From positions 108,335 through 172,334 of the forward strand of contig JAURVB010003115.1 in NCBI GenBank assembly GCA_033002965.1: DNA of 64,000 bases, written 5' to 3'. This document shows, in pieces, positions 48,719 to 61,326 of the stretch (position 1 is the first letter of the stretch; each line of letters opens with the position of its first letter). The notes under the pieces are model-generated. The model ran no database searches. It saw only the letters and a list, made by a program, of their open reading frames with translations, and was not told the DNA's origin. This DNA comes from Piper betle (Eukaryota > Streptophyta > Magnoliopsida > Piperales > Piperaceae). A program made the translations under genes and the position numbers.

Positions 48719-49253
48719 AGTTGCCCAAGCATAAAATTTCATCCGATTATAATAAAGGCCCAGATTTATTATTTTCAAAAAAAAATTTAACTTTAATTTG
48801 AGTTGTCTGATTAAAGAAGGCTCAGATCTATTATTTTAAAAAAATTAAACCTTTCAATGCTAGCATCTGCTGTCCTGCAACAGCCGCCGCCCCGCCATAA
48901 TCGACCACGACCCCATCGTCCAACTATGACCGCTACCCCGCCACACTCCACCTCTACCCCACCACCCTGTCACGATTGGATTTGGTCGATGGGCGGCTTG
49001 ACAAGGCTGCCCACTGCTGGATGTGGCTAGCAACGGTTAGATTTGACTGTGGCTGGCCGCCCACGGTAGGCATGACCGCTCGACGACCAGTTTAAAAAAA
49101 AATCTGGGTCATCCTTGTAATTGAATAGTCAAGATTAAGTTTAGTTTTTTTTAATAAAATAATATATCCCGGTCATCATTGTAATAAGACAGTCCATATA
49201 TGTCTAGGCTGTCTTTGTAATCAGATGGCTTAGATCAAAGTCTAGGGCGCACT
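48719..49253. mobile_element. Foldback-like element with GC-rich core
   Basis: The left end reads TTGCCCAAGC...CCGATTATAATAAAGGCCCAGA, with a second diverged copy (TCTGATTAAAGAAGGCTCAGAT). The right side carries the inverse: AAATCTGGGTCATCCTTGTAA and CTGTCTTTGTAATCAGATGG, ending CTAGGGCGCACT. The arms are AT-rich and degenerate; the centre (about 48880-49090) is GC-rich with CCGCC/CCACC phrases. I found no sure target duplication. Probably a Mutator-like or foldback MITE. Confidence 0.5.
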
Positions 49254-50586
49254 TCATTGCTTTTAGTGTGTGTCTATATATATATATATCAATTCGGTTT
49301 TGGTTTGGGTCTAGGTTTTTTAAACCAGGTCAAGTTCAAGTTTAAATCAAAAGAAATTCTCATGTATAAATTTGAGTTCGGGATCGAGTCTTTAATACCG
49401 GGTCAGGTTCGGTCCTATAAAGCTTGGGTAAACCCAACCCGTTGGCAACTCTAATTAGTTTGTGTAGGATACACTTTGTTGTTTATCATGGATTTGTTCG
49501 GTTATTCTTAAATTGCACGAAAGAAATCTTAAATTTAGAAGTTAATAATTTTCTTGTGTTTAAATGTTTTAAAATTTAGTAAATTTTTTTTTAATTTCAA
49601 TCTCTATGTAAAAATTTTAAAAAGTAATATTTTTTATGAAAAATAAATTTTTTTGTAGACACGTGCACATAGGAATAAGAATTTCATTTTCATCCTATTT
49701 TTTTTTACTATTCAAACACGTAAAAGAAATTTTTAAAATTTTAATGACATTTCATTGTATTTCTATTTTTAATGAATTTATTTTTTATTTATACTATTTT
49801 CATGTCAACTAAACAAACCTATAAGAAAAAGTTCAACACTGCAAGACCAACATAACAAATTTTTCTTTCCCCTTAAAAAAAAAAAAAACTTCTAGCTACA
49901 TACTTAAAAAACCCGAAAAAAGGAAAGAGATTGAGTTCATTAAAATGTATTCTTATGAACTACTGCAATAAAAAATAAAACACTAGTTGGTATAAATTAT
50001 GCAATTTAATATTACATCATATACGATAGACTAACCAAGTATATTGCATTTTTTTGCAGATTTCATACAGTTTAAGTTATGCATTATTTTTACTTACGCC
50101 TGATTTTTTAATATGATATTTTCAAAAACTTATTTTATAAAGAACTCGGGCATTTTGGATGACATTTAATTAAATATTAATTGGAAAAAACATTTTTCAT
50201 ATTTAATAAAAAATACTATTTATAGTTTTAAAATCCAACTTAATCCAATTTAACCCAAGAATTAAACACACCATATATGAATCTAATATAATAACTGGAA
50301 TAATATTTAAAACTTTGGAATGGAGTCAATCTGTCCAACACAGGCACATCGACAGAAGTACATGTAACGGAGAAAAACTGAGTTCGGCTTCACATAAGAA
50401 CCTAACAAACTGCAGGTGCAACTCACAAATGTTTAGCAAGTTTGGGGTACCAAACATACCACAGTTTTTAACATTCCTTAACGTAAATCAAAACAACAAT
50501 GAGGTTTGAGTCCAATCATGCAGGGAACATTTGAAGTGAAGAATGTCGGCCGTTCAGATATTTCGTTTAGCTCGCTCGACCAATTT
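49254..50586. other. AT-rich spacer
   Basis: Includes a segment (49290-49450) with GGGTCAGGTTCGG and AAACCCAACCCGTTGGCAAC phrases that looks repeat-derived, and AT-rich MITE-like sequence at about 49640-49830 resembling 56.43-56.61 kb. No gene supported. Confidence 0.5.
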
Positions 50587-53500
50587 TTAAGCTGATTTGG
50601 TGTAAAAACGGATGCCCACAGCCACACCCAAGATGATCAAGGGGACAAGGAACTGCAGAAGCTTGATGACGAACTCGGAAGTCTTGTCCTGGTTGTAGTG
50701 AGGCTGCTTCGGAGGAGTATATTTAGTCTTGGCAGGGATGGTCGAAGCATCTATTTTCCCGACGAGGTATTCATCCATCATGGCTCTTGCAGTGCTGCTG
50801 TGTCCAATGTCTTCAAAATCATCGGTTGCATCTTTACCTGCCAAAGAGGGAGAAGAATGCTAAAGAATATGAAATGAGTGAAACAAATGTCATGACCGTC
50901 AGTAGAAGATTAAACATCTAAGGTTGTTAGTTAACCTGTTGCAGCCAACAAAACCTCGTCTCCTCCTGGATGGTCATCCATGAACCTAGTGACATCATAC
51001 ACCTGTTTCACGGGAGGGTGGTTGAGAAAGGGTAAATGTATTATCTTCAGTAGAAAAGCAAATAACCTAGCTCAAAGATGGAACAACCAATACGTTAACT
51101 CTGACATCATTTATACTACTTATTTAAAACAATCATGATTTATGTCTAGTATCATCAAGGAAATGTTAAAAATCTACACTTCTTCTGGTGTACAACTGAA
51201 ACATAATCAAATAGTAGGTGCTCCACATTGCGAAACCATTTCATGCAGGAGGTATAGTCAATACACACTTCATGTTATGTTTCAACAGAGTTTGCACTCA
51301 CCAAACTTCACAAGCTTTTGGGTAAATGATGTTTTGCAAAAAAATTCCAATCTCAATTCTGTCCAAATGGTGATATAAAGCGTGCACATTCAAATTCAAC
51401 AAACAGCAACATCTAAATCAACCGAGAGCGTTGGCGTGTTGCGAATGTAACCTTCAATGGTTCCTAACAAGAATTTCAATTTTTTCTAAAAAGAAGAGGC
51501 TACTAGCACTAACTGGTCTCATAACAAAAAATACTTAATGGGGTTTTTGCAAATAAAGCAGCAAACCGAACAGATTCAATAAAGAAAACGTGATCTATCA
51601 ATTTGTTTCTATGTATAAAATACAAAACAGAAAAAAAGCATAGATGCACTGGGAGATATGCAAATGAAACATGATTTGATAATAGCTTAATGTGCCCTAG
51701 AGGCTTATAACAGACTGGATCTTACACTTACAATACGAGCATCCAACTCAAGCCAGAGATAGAAAATATAGCCCATTTCTAAATGTATCAATTAGAAAAA
51801 CAAGATAAAAGGAATCTTCCATAAAATCACCCACCACCGTCAAATAAAATTGATGTGAGGGGGAAAAAACGCATCACATGCCAATGCAAAAGATAAGAAA
51901 AGTAAAAGATTCTGTTCTTAAATATGCCATAAACAGTAGCAGGTAACACAATGACCGTAACTCATAAACTTCATAAATTCACTTTCACCCGACCATCGCA
52001 ATGAGGAAATGCTTTCCATCAGAGAAACCTTTCACAGCACCAGATGATAAGACGAGATTAGAATGCCCAAACTTACTTTTGACTGGAAGTAACTAGAAAA
52101 CATCACATCACAAAATAGGATTACACAATCAATCTAATTTTGGGAGATTAAGGACTGTTCAAGCAATAATAGCTAACCACTTGTATATGCAAAATAAACC
52201 TAGATTACGATTTGTTTACTGCAGGATCAGCTCGTTTCAAAGTTAAAAGTAAAAAATAAACCTCAAGTTAAACAAAGAGAAACTCCAAAGGTAGGTAAGA
52301 AATAAGAAAACTTTCCATATATACTTACAAACAAACTAGAAGATGGTAAAAGCCCAAACCACTGATTAGTATCAGACCATATATCTAACATTGAGTGATA
52401 AAAAAAAGACTATTTAAAGAAATGATTAACCACTTATATATTACAAAGCAACCTAGTGATATAGGTTTACCTCATTGCAAGATCAGTTCGGTCAATACTA
52501 GTTATCAACTATAAAAACTAAACCTCAACCTAAATGAGAAGATGCCCTCAAGATGGGTAAGAAGAATGATTTGATCACGAAAACCAGTTTTTCAAACCAA
52601 ACATACAAACAAACCAACAGATGTGGCATTTTGGCACACAAACTGTTGAAAACAGCTGCTGTTTATAGACTCGTGTATGGAGCTTTTTCGCAATATTATG
52701 TAGGAGCAAATATGATGTAAGTGTAAACTACTTTATCTTTTGCTTCATAAAAAAATGAATAACCAAAATTAAAAACACATGGTAAAGATTAACCGCCTAC
52801 TTAAAAAGTCCATCAAAACATGGACGAAGGCAAAAGTGAAAGCGACTTGGCTTGACAAACGCCATCAAACATAGGCAAGCACACAGCAGATTGTAATACA
52901 TACAAAACCTACACTCTATAGAACTACCAGCAGATGTGACATTCGATCCCCCGATAACAAAGGGGCTAAGACGCATAATTTGATGACGACAACAAGCGTC
53001 TAACTAAACATACAGAAAAACTAGCAGGTTAGAAATTTTAGCATACAAACTAGTGAATCAGCTGCTGTTTATAAACTCATCGTGTATGAAGCTGATTAGC
53101 AAAATAATGTCATAGCAAATAAGATGTAAATGTAAACTAACTTATTTTTTATTTCGAAGAAAAAACAAACTAAATATATATGGCCAAAATAATTTTTTTA
53201 AAAAAGAATCTAATGACTTCAACCACCTACTTTGAAAGTCTCTCAACACATAATCAAACACATAATCGAAGACATAAGTAAAAAGGATGAATCTTGACAA
53301 ACGATCTAAAGAACTGCTATCAGCAGAGACACAGATTTACTCATAAGCTTCACGCGTTCACCAAGTTCTGTCGTCGGATAATCATGGATAATCATGGTAT
53401 AGAAGCAGATCACAAAATACATAAAAAGCCCAAACTCAGTAACAAGAACAGTACAAGAAACATGCAACACCTGATCCACGACAAACATCAGAAACAGTAG

Positions 53501-53787
53501 TGAGATACAAATCCAACAACAAAGTTGGACAATTGACCCCGAAAAAAAGACAAACAAAAAAATGATTGGCAACAACAGAGCTAAGCTTCAAGTGATGAAT
53601 CAAACGTATACAAACAAATTAACAAAAAAAAAATCCCCGATCCCAAAAGACCGACAAACCAAAATCCAGAAAAAAATGCATCCAAACAAATCACCAACAC
53701 CTTCCCCCCGATGAGCAGCCAGCAGTCCTTGTGAGTGTTGTGCTTGGAGACATCCTCCAAGGTGAAGACTTTGGAATCTGCCGCCAT
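50587..53787 (-). CDS. Cytochrome b5, ER-type
   Basis: Small haem protein anchored by its tail in the ER membrane, supplying electrons to fatty-acid desaturases, hydroxylases and some P450s. Three exons: 53787-53701, 51002-50936 and 50837-50587; the joined frame is 405 bp, 134 residues, the usual length. MAADSKVFTLEDVSKHNTHK starts the haem domain. Exon 2 gives VYDVTRFMDDHPGGDEVLLA with the first haem ligand in HPGG. Exon 3 gives ATDDFEDIGHSSTARAMMDE with the second haem His. The tail FVIKLLQFLVPLIILGVAVG is the membrane anchor, followed by IRFYTKSA-stop. Intron 1 is 2.7 kb and holds diverged repeats; the other intron is 98 bp. Intact. Confidence 0.95.
52150..53170. repeat. Diverged repeat array in cytochrome b5 intron 1
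   Basis: Related segments recur with partial overlap. TAACCACTT.TAT..GCAAA, CTCAAG..AAA and GGTAAGAA..AAGA phrases link about 52168-52370 with 52425-52610. CAGCTGCTGTTTATA(G/A)ACTC and ATGTAA(G/A)TGTAAACTA phrases link about 52640-52745 with 53045-53150 (offset about 406 bp). Best read as an old local duplication, about three partial units. Confidence 0.65.
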
Positions 53788-56700
53788 GTCTGCTAAGCTT
53801 GGAACAGCAAACAACGCGTGGGAGATGGAGAGGTGGGAGAAAGGAGGGGTTAAGAAGAGGAGGAGACGCCGATAATGGTAGGTGGAAGTCGGACGGTGGC
53901 AGAAGAAGGGTAGTATGGTCAAGTCAAAAAAAGTGAGATCTAATTGAATATCTTTTAAAGATGTGAATTTGAACTGTTGTGTGGGACCATCCGGTGTTCC
54001 CATTTTTTTTTGTGGATCCCACTTTTCTTCTTTTTTGTTGTTGCAAAATTAATGTAATAAATTATTGATTGTGGTAACAAACGAAAGAAGTATAATGATC
54101 CATGAAACTCGCGAGGATTTAAGATGTGATCTAGGTGCTCATACAAATCACAACATTTAAAAAAAAAAACTATTCACAACATAATTTTCGAAAAATTTTG
54201 CTTTATTATGTGCATTATTTACCTACAAATATGATCCGCTTTCGCAGAAAAAATGAGATTAAAAAAAGTCTTTTACATTTAACACAATATCTTTGTCTAT
54301 AAACAAATTTATCTTTAAAAAACATCTAAGTATTCAAAATCGAGTTCAAGTGCGACGTTTAAATTACAAAATTACAAATAATATCTTCCTATTTATAAAT
54401 TAATCATATTCTATGCAAGTTAATTAGTTTATATACTACCCCTCGAGCATGTCAATGACGCGTCATTAATGACGGCAATTATATATTATATATATATGAA
54501 TGACAAAAAAAATTATTCAATTTTTTAGAACGCTTCTAATTTAAGGGCTTTCGGGTAAAATTCAAAGTTGGCTACCATTTTTTTAAGGTCAATATATAAA
54601 TTCTATAATGTTACATGCTGAGTAATTACATAGAATTTAATTTGTCATACTTAATTTTGTCCTGATCACCGGTGATCTCTTGCCCATTTTGGAGTTACCA
54701 AATTATTATTATCATAATTGACCGAAATTAGTCTGACCTGAAAGAGCAGGAGCAGCAATAAAATCAAATTACAGAGAGCCCGTGGATTTAGCAGATGACG
54801 GCCAACATTCAGTTATCATCAAAGGCTACTTATCATTTTGTTTCAACAAAAAAAATACTTTAAAGAGCTATAAGTTTGTCTTTTGACATTAAAAATGAAA
54901 ATAAAAAATAAAGAGGGAACGTCTTATAGGATTGTTAATTAAATGGTGCCAAAACTACTTTTGTTTGGTCAAATACGTGGTAGACAGGAAAACGGACAAG
55001 ATCCATGGGCTTATACGGTTTTATGATCAATGGAGTCAAAATTTGCATGTAAATGAAAAAAAGTCCAACATTAGATTTTCAACAATTAGGTCTTTTAAAT
55101 TACGTAATGACCATTGATCCATTGCATTTTGGCTATTGCATTCAAGTTTGGCAACCACACGTGGTTCCCAGAGTACGATAAGCATGTCATCGGAACGGGG
55201 GTGGGTGATGTACGTCGTATGATCGAGTGGGAGAGCAGTTCGGAGAAAACTAACTGTTGATTATTATTTTTATAATTAAAAGGTTGACTCGATTTTGATT
55301 TAAATAAAATAATAATAATTAATTTTAAATAATTTAAATTAATTATAAAATTATGAATAAATATTATAAAATATAATATATATCGTAAAATTAAAATAAT
55401 ATATTTTATAATTAATAACCTATTAATTTTAACAGATTTAAATAAATTAATATTTAGGGTCTAATGTTTTGATAAATTAGTCAAATTCAACGACTCTTTC
55501 TTAATTCAATTAAATACTTAATTCTAATTTTATAATTATAGGGCACAGATTAAAATCATGAGTGGGTTGACTGCTCCGACTCCCTGTAGTGTTAATATTC
55601 ATTACAAAAAAATTCAATATTTTTAAAGTAAAATTTTAATGTTTTACCAACCACAGTATTTGAATTGTACGATAAGATCAACAGGATCAAATTACTTAAC
55701 TTCACGAAAAACATGCGAGACGTACACAACAAAGACATATATGGTAAGTTTTGCTATCTTATGTACCTTACATACTTAAACTAGTTTAGTTGATGTTGGG
55801 TGGTAATCTTTAAAGACCAGTACAACCAACATGCAAATTAGGAGAGGTGAAAACAAGAAACTGCATTGGAAAAGAAAGAAGGAGCGGAAAACAATACATC
55901 TTTCTACGATTCCACTGCCATGGTTACCACATATATAATGCTTCATATAACAAATCGAACTCATCATCATCATCTAAATTTGATTGTCATGATCTCTAGG
56001 CTTCTTCATGTTCATATATGCATAATTATATTATGGTCCAATGGAAACCTAATGCCTATTATATTAGATTCCCTTTATAAAGCAAAAATATGACTAAAAT
56101 GGTAATTAAAAGTGCATTAATGCTTCATATCTCCTTCAAATAAATATATAAAATTTCCTAAACAATATACAATGCAACATATTGAAACATCTTTTTTTTT
56201 AATTATATTTTTAGAATAAATTAATAATATCTAGTGTATCAATAAACAAAAGACTTAAGGCATATTTAGTTGTCCTGAAATCATATAAAAGAAATGTAAA
56301 ATCTGGTAAAATTTTTTTTGCATGTTTGGCGGTCTAAAAAATTTAGTCAAACAAACTTAAGCTTTTAGTCAAAGCAGGTTTATGAAAAAATTTTACAAAT
56401 TAATTTTTCTTATGAACAATAAATTAGCAAAAAATTTTGGGAGACACATGTGAAAAAAATATTTTATTTTTTATTTTATTTTTGTATTATCCAAATATAT
56501 AAAAAAGAAATCTTTTTAATTTTTTTGTTTCATTACATTTGTCATTTATATTCCTTATGAAATTATTTTTTCATTTACATTATTATCGTGCCAACCACAT
56601 GGATCGATTAACATGAAAGAAATGTAAATAACATAAAAATTTTAATCTGTCAACCTTAATAAAATTAGTATATATATATATATTAAAAAAATATTTTTAC

Positions 56701-56987
56701 AAAATATTTTAAAATATTACCTTTTATTTTTAGCTCATAAAATAAAGTTAAATTAAAATTTTGCATTTTTTTATTACAAATAAAAATAAAAAATCTAAAA
56801 TCATCTAAAATTAGGCAAGAGCTTAACATAACAAATTTGAATTGACAAGAGTACAAATCAAATGGGCCGAACTCAAAAGGAGAGGACCCAACTAAGATGG
56901 CAAACAAGCCAAACTGGAAAGAGGAAATAAGCCCATGTACAAAGAGAGCTTTAATTTATAATAATTTATCCCACCAGTTCTAACAAA
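53788..56987. other. Cytochrome b5 promoter side and AT-rich spacer
   Basis: About 200 bp next to the gene look like its leader and promoter. The rest is AT-rich, with a repeat at about 55260-55545 and MITE-like sequence at about 56250-56620. Short frames such as 54932-55117 and 55866-56093 have no domain. Confidence 0.5.
55260..55545. repeat. AT-rich dispersed repeat, copy 2
   Basis: Carries TAATTAAAAGGTTGACTCGA, AAATATAATA.A.A.CGTAAAATTAAAATAA and TAATAACCTATTAATTTTAAC phrases in the same order as the AT-rich part of the repeat at 59205-59460. It lacks the G-rich core of that copy. Confidence 0.65.
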
Positions 56988-57060
56988 ATCAGAGTGGCGC
57001 AGCGGAAGCGTGGTGGGCCCATAACCCACAGGTCCCAGGATCGAAACCCTGGCTATTCCA
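56988..57060 (+). pseudogene. Initiator tRNA-Met (CAU) relic
   Basis: The 5' three quarters match plant initiator tRNA-Met closely: acceptor 5' strand ATCAGAG, A box TGGCGCAGCGGAAG, anticodon arm GTGGGCCCATAACCCAC with CAT at 57020-57022, and B box GGATCGAAACC. The 3' end is damaged. The T arm has an extra C (AAACCCTGG), and the 3' acceptor strand should read CTCTGAT but is CTATTCC, so it cannot pair with the 5' strand. The internal promoter boxes survive, so it might be transcribed, but a working tRNA is unlikely. Confidence 0.8.
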
Positions 57061-57928
57061 CAAAAAGATCGGCCTTTCTCTCGACCGTGAGTTCTCCCAT
57101 CTCTCTGAGACTTTGATTTTCCTCCACATTATTTACTCGCATTATCATTAATCCCATCGATCAGCGGTTTTTAATTCATTGGAAAAGGTTAGAGAGGATT
57201 CTTGGCTTCCTCATGAGCTGCTGAAAAAGCCAGACATGGTACCTGACTTGCACATTGTTGTCTAGCAACGCGTCGGTCTGGACCGTGTTTTAATTTCATG
57301 CTCTAAATCTTTCTTCTTGTAATTCTTAACCAGCTTTCGTTGCTACTAATATCCTTCAACGGGCCAACACCTTGAAAATGAAGAATAAATTGGATCAATC
57401 TCGATCGGTCTAGTCGAATGTATCATAACATAAATATTGATGCAAAATTCAATGAACCATCTCCAGCAGTAACAGATATGTTCTATATTGTGAATCATGA
57501 ATAATAGCCCTTCTCAGAGTCGGGACGATGGACGAAAAACAAACACAACGACAGTTGGTTTGACATGCTATGCTCGACAAATGCAATCCATTGCTGGTAA
57601 ACCAATGGCCACAAGTTGCACAGAAAGTTTCTAATTCTTTTCCTCGAACCTCCACTAGCCACAAATATACACTAAACAAATGCACAGGGAATCGTCAGGC
57701 TATATGAGCCAGGAGCACATTAGATCTGTTTGGCTCGTGAAACCTCCTTCCTACGAGATACCAACAAAATAGACCCTCACGGGCGCACACTACAAGCTCT
57801 CTCCCTAGCCTATAAATAAGCTCCACCTTCGACAAGTGTATAACAGAGCATAAACAAAGACAAACTGCTTTCTCTTTATTGTGATTTGTGGGTCTTGAAA
57901 TTAGGAGAGGAAGTTGTACGTACCGACC
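57061..57928. other. Upstream region of DIR1-like gene
   Basis: Follows the tRNA relic. Minus frame 57449-57685 has no domain. The last about 120 bp are the core promoter and leader of the lipid-transfer gene. Confidence 0.5.
57811..57818 (+). promoter_or_regulatory. TATA box of DIR1-like gene
   Basis: TATAAATA in the context CCTATAAATAAG, 118 bp upstream of the start codon, placing transcription start near 57843 and giving a leader of about 85 bases. Confidence 0.7.
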
Positions 57929-58246
57929 ATGGAGAAGATGATGATGTCAATGTTGGTGGTGTTGGTCATGGCGGTTGTGATGGGCAATGAAATGGGAGTG
58001 TTTGGTTCCTCGTCCGGCCCACTCTGCAACATGACTATAGCAGATTTCATGGAGTGCAAGCCGGCGGTGAGCGGGGACAAACCTCTACCCCCAACGCCGG
58101 CATGTTGCAAGGCGCTCAAGGGTGCCAACATTCCGTGCCTTTGTGGGTTCAAGAACACCAAGTACCCCGCCATGTTTGGCATTGACCCTAAACTCGCTCT
58201 TCTTCTCCCGTCCAAGTGCAGCCTTCCACCGGCTACCTGCACTTGA
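57929..58246 (+). CDS. DIR1-like non-specific lipid-transfer protein (type IV)
   Basis: Single-exon gene for a 105-residue secreted protein of the DIR1 group, which bind lipids in the apoplast and, in Arabidopsis, help carry the systemic acquired resistance signal. Residues 1-27 (MEKMMMSMLVVLVMAVVMG...) are a signal peptide. The mature part has the eight-cysteine pattern: PLCNMT, FMECKPAV, TPACCKAL, IPCLCGF, then SKC and PATC. FGIDPKLALLLPSKC matches the C-terminal block of this group. The start at 57929 was preferred over the Met five codons upstream because it begins the signal peptide directly and has ACC just before it. A (TA)n run follows at 58316-58342 in the 3' region. Intact. Confidence 0.92.
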   Translation: MEKMMMSMLVVLVMAVVMGNEMGVFGSSSGPLCNMTIADFMECKPAVSGDKPLPPTPACCKALKGANIPCLCGFKNTKYPAMFGIDPKLALLLPSKCSLPPATCT

Positions 58247-58309
58247 TCAACTTGTTGTACACTAAGGCATGCATGAAGATGACTAATTGGGAGCTTTAAT
58301 TTGTGTGTG

Positions 58310-58345
<36 letters not shown>

Positions 58346-60835
58346 TTCTATTCTCTCTCTCTATATATATTTGCATGCAGAAATATTGATATATAGTCTA
58401 CATAATTAGTTTTCCCACAGATGAAGGCTTTCGGCTCCTTAGTTATTTCGGTTCATGCTCCTAATAATATGTAGTAGCAGTTGTGTATGTATAATGTGTA
58501 TTGATGTACTGAGCTTGCTGTGCATTTTGTTCTTGTAGTTTTTAAATGATAAGAGTGGATTGACGCTTGATTATCATTTTCAAATATTTTGCACTCGTTT
58601 TCACTCACTATGCAGGCAAGTGGTTGGGAAAGAGGTATTTCTTTTAGTGGTGGTGAATCTGATCTTCGTTAACTCAGTCGATCAACTAACACATACACTA
58701 ATGGGTGTACGTTCTAACCGCAAGACTATATAGAATAAACTTCAGAATAAAAGAGACTATATAGAATCATGGTTGCAAAAATTGGTGGAATTGGCTGAAA
58801 GATTCCGCTTCAAAAAAGTATGCAACTCAGCCACGGTAAAAATCGGTTCATAAATTGGCCGATTTAAGCTGATTCGAAAGGGTGGCAGAAGACGGGGCAG
58901 GGGAGGATGGGGTAGCGACGGAGGGAGGGGGTGGGGGTCGGCAATGGGGGTGGGCGATGATGTGGTGGGCAGTGATGGTAGGGGGTAGGGTGCGGGGAAT
59001 TGGCGGGGCCGGCAAGGGGGGTGGGAAGAGGGCGGGGTGCACGAGAGCGAGGGTGAGGATTGGGCAAAGGTGGCGGCGACGGCACGACAGCCGAGGCGGT
59101 AGCGGCGGCATGGCAGCTAGAGACAGTGTCGCTAGAGTCAAGGAGGGGTGGTGCATCAGTGATTGAGGCGAGAGTACTAGTGGGAAAAAATAGTTGGTGA
59201 CATTCTCATAATTAAAAGTTGACTCGACTCCGACCCGAGTCAAAAATAGTAATTTACTTAAAATAATTCAAAAAAATCCATAAAAAATATGAAAAATACT
59301 ATAAAATATAATACACACCATAACATTAAAATAACATATTCTATAATTAATAGCCTATTAATTTTAACCAATTTAAGTATATTGATTCTTGTTTGATTTT
59401 TGATGAATGAATCCGATTCAATGACTTTCTTCCAATCCGATTTAAAGTATGATTCCAATTTTTACATCTATGTATAAACTAAATAAGAGGGGAACCTAAG
59501 CATTCCCTAGCGTGTGTACAGTTGTACAGTAAGTCCGCTAAAACAAAATCGTCAATACGATGCGATTCGTTTTTTCTAAGATGGAAGAACTACCTCATTC
59601 TTTATGAAAAGAACTTCTCTACCAGCTATCGCCAATCCGTTGTTACTCTCCTCTTCTTCTGTGTTGGTATGCCTCATCTGATCTATTTTTCTTCTTTTTG
59701 CTACTATATATCAACCACTTACAATAAAGAATAAAGCGCACATAAACCACAAAGTTTGAACAGACATAGTGTATCTATAAAGCAGCTAGTTTGCAAGCAC
59801 TTAAAAAAACTCGAAGCTACAACATCCATTTATCATAAACTATTTATTCAAAACAACAATAAGCAGTACATGCTCAATGACAAAAAAATTTTAAAAAAGT
59901 GAAACATATTAATGTTCATGATTTTAAAGACAACCACCATTTTGGTCGGATACATTGTACCGATTGATTAGAAATATAGAATTAGAAAGCCATTCTTTAA
60001 AGCTATCAATCTTCACTTCAATTAATCAATTAATTAATGGACGATTTTCCACAATAAAGAATGAATGCTAAATAATCCATGAAGTGTAGGAATGGAGAAT
60101 CCAGCCCATAGCTATCCTAATTACAATTTAAAAATTCAAAATTTGAATTTGACTTGACACACTATAAATTAAAGTCAACTACAAGCCAATTTGGAGTCAT
60201 TTATATTAAATTTTAATTATATAAACAAAAATTATATAGAATTGGTATATATCCCTCTTTTGACACTTCAAATTAATAAATCATCATTTACATAACTTAA
60301 ACATATTGATTTAATTAATTTAAATAGAAAAATAATATGTTTTAATAAATTTTATGGCATACTCGGGAAGTTAATTACTAAAGTAGTTATTTTGAAGTCG
60401 TTCGTAGAGTTTGACTCGGTAAGCTACCAAATCGAGTTGGTTCAGGTAATTTTTGGAGTCAAAATGGAATTTCAAACTATGATCCTAATGTATCCTATTT
60501 AGCAGTGTAATTCACCGTCGAATCGAACCAAAAACATGGTGTGAAGCCCGCTGCTACTTCATCTCCAATGTTTGCATCTCCACCTCCCTCCTTATTTCCA
60601 TCTTTATCTTCTCTATCCTATGCGACCTAATTACGGACGACCGCTACGCCGACATGGCCCCAAATCTTACTCCTCCGGTGTCCCAACAGTCAAAGTTGTC
60701 GCCCTCACCAAAGCCCGTCTTGCAAGGCAACGATTTCATTGTAATGGGAAAATATATATATTAAAGAGAAGGGGGGAAAGGGTGAGAGTTGGAGAAGGTT
60801 GCGAAAAGAAACGGAGGAGAGGATGGGCTGATGAC
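58247..60835. other. Repeat-bearing spacer downstream of DIR1-like gene
   Basis: Contains (TA)n at 58316-58342, the composite repeat at 58771-59466, and otherwise AT-rich DNA. Frames 59522-59734 and 60572-60838 have no domain; the latter runs into the MITE end at 60836. No gene supported. Confidence 0.5.
58771..59466. repeat. Composite repeat with G-rich core, copy 3
   Basis: The left end reads GGTTGCAAAAATTGG and the right end CCAATTTTTACATC, an inverted pair. A G-rich low-complexity core (about 58880-59150, GGGGGTGGG/GGCGGGG-like) lies next to an AT-rich part starting GTTGACTCGACTCCGAC (59217 on). It has the same plan as the copy at 6383-7150, which is in the opposite orientation. The plus and minus open frames over the core are low-complexity artefacts. 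Confidence 0.55.
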
Positions 60836-61042
60836 TAGGGTTGCTAATTAAGCGAGCCAGCTCGTGAGTACTTAGCGTTTGGGTCGGCTTGATTCAACTT
60901 GAAACTCGATATTTAAATGCTCGACTCGAACTCTAATCTTACGAGCCAAGCTTGAGCAAGGTCGTGTTCGACTCGAGTCGACTCGGTTGTAACTCGAGCT
61001 CGATTCGATAAAATAATATAATAATATGGTCTTTATATTATT

Positions 61043-61074
<32 letters not shown>

Positions 61075-61326
61075 AATAACAAAGGCAAGATAGTTGAGCT
61101 AACGAACGAGCTGGCGAACGAGCTAACAAAATTAAATAGTTTGAACTATTATCGAGCTGAGTCTAGGCTCGAGTCGAACTCGAACACATAAAAGATATTC
61201 GAGTCAAACTCAAGCATGTATGTCCAAACTCGTTCGATCTCGAGTCGAGTTCAAACGAGTTTCGAACTATTCGAGCCGAGTTCAAACACATGTTGAGCTC
61301 GGCTCGCTCGCTCAATTAGCACCCTA
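60836..61326. mobile_element. hAT-type MITE, copy 1 (491 bp) with 8-bp target duplication
   Basis: Starts TAGGGTTGCTAATTAAGCGA and ends CTCAATTAGCACCCTA, an inverted repeat. It is flanked on both sides by CTGATGAC (60828-60835 and 61327-61334), an exact 8-bp target duplication. The inside is rich in GAGTCGA/ACTCGA phrases and has a (TA)n run at about 61043-61067. It has no coding capacity. End sequence and 8-bp duplication fit a non-autonomous hAT element. Confidence 0.9.

Noticed and set aside
58848..59243. Proline-rich minus frame and glycine/arginine-rich plus frame
   Set aside because: Both are translations of the G-rich core of a dispersed repeat.
60572..60838. 88-codon plus-strand frame
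   Set aside because: Its end lies within the MITE terminus, and no domain is seen.
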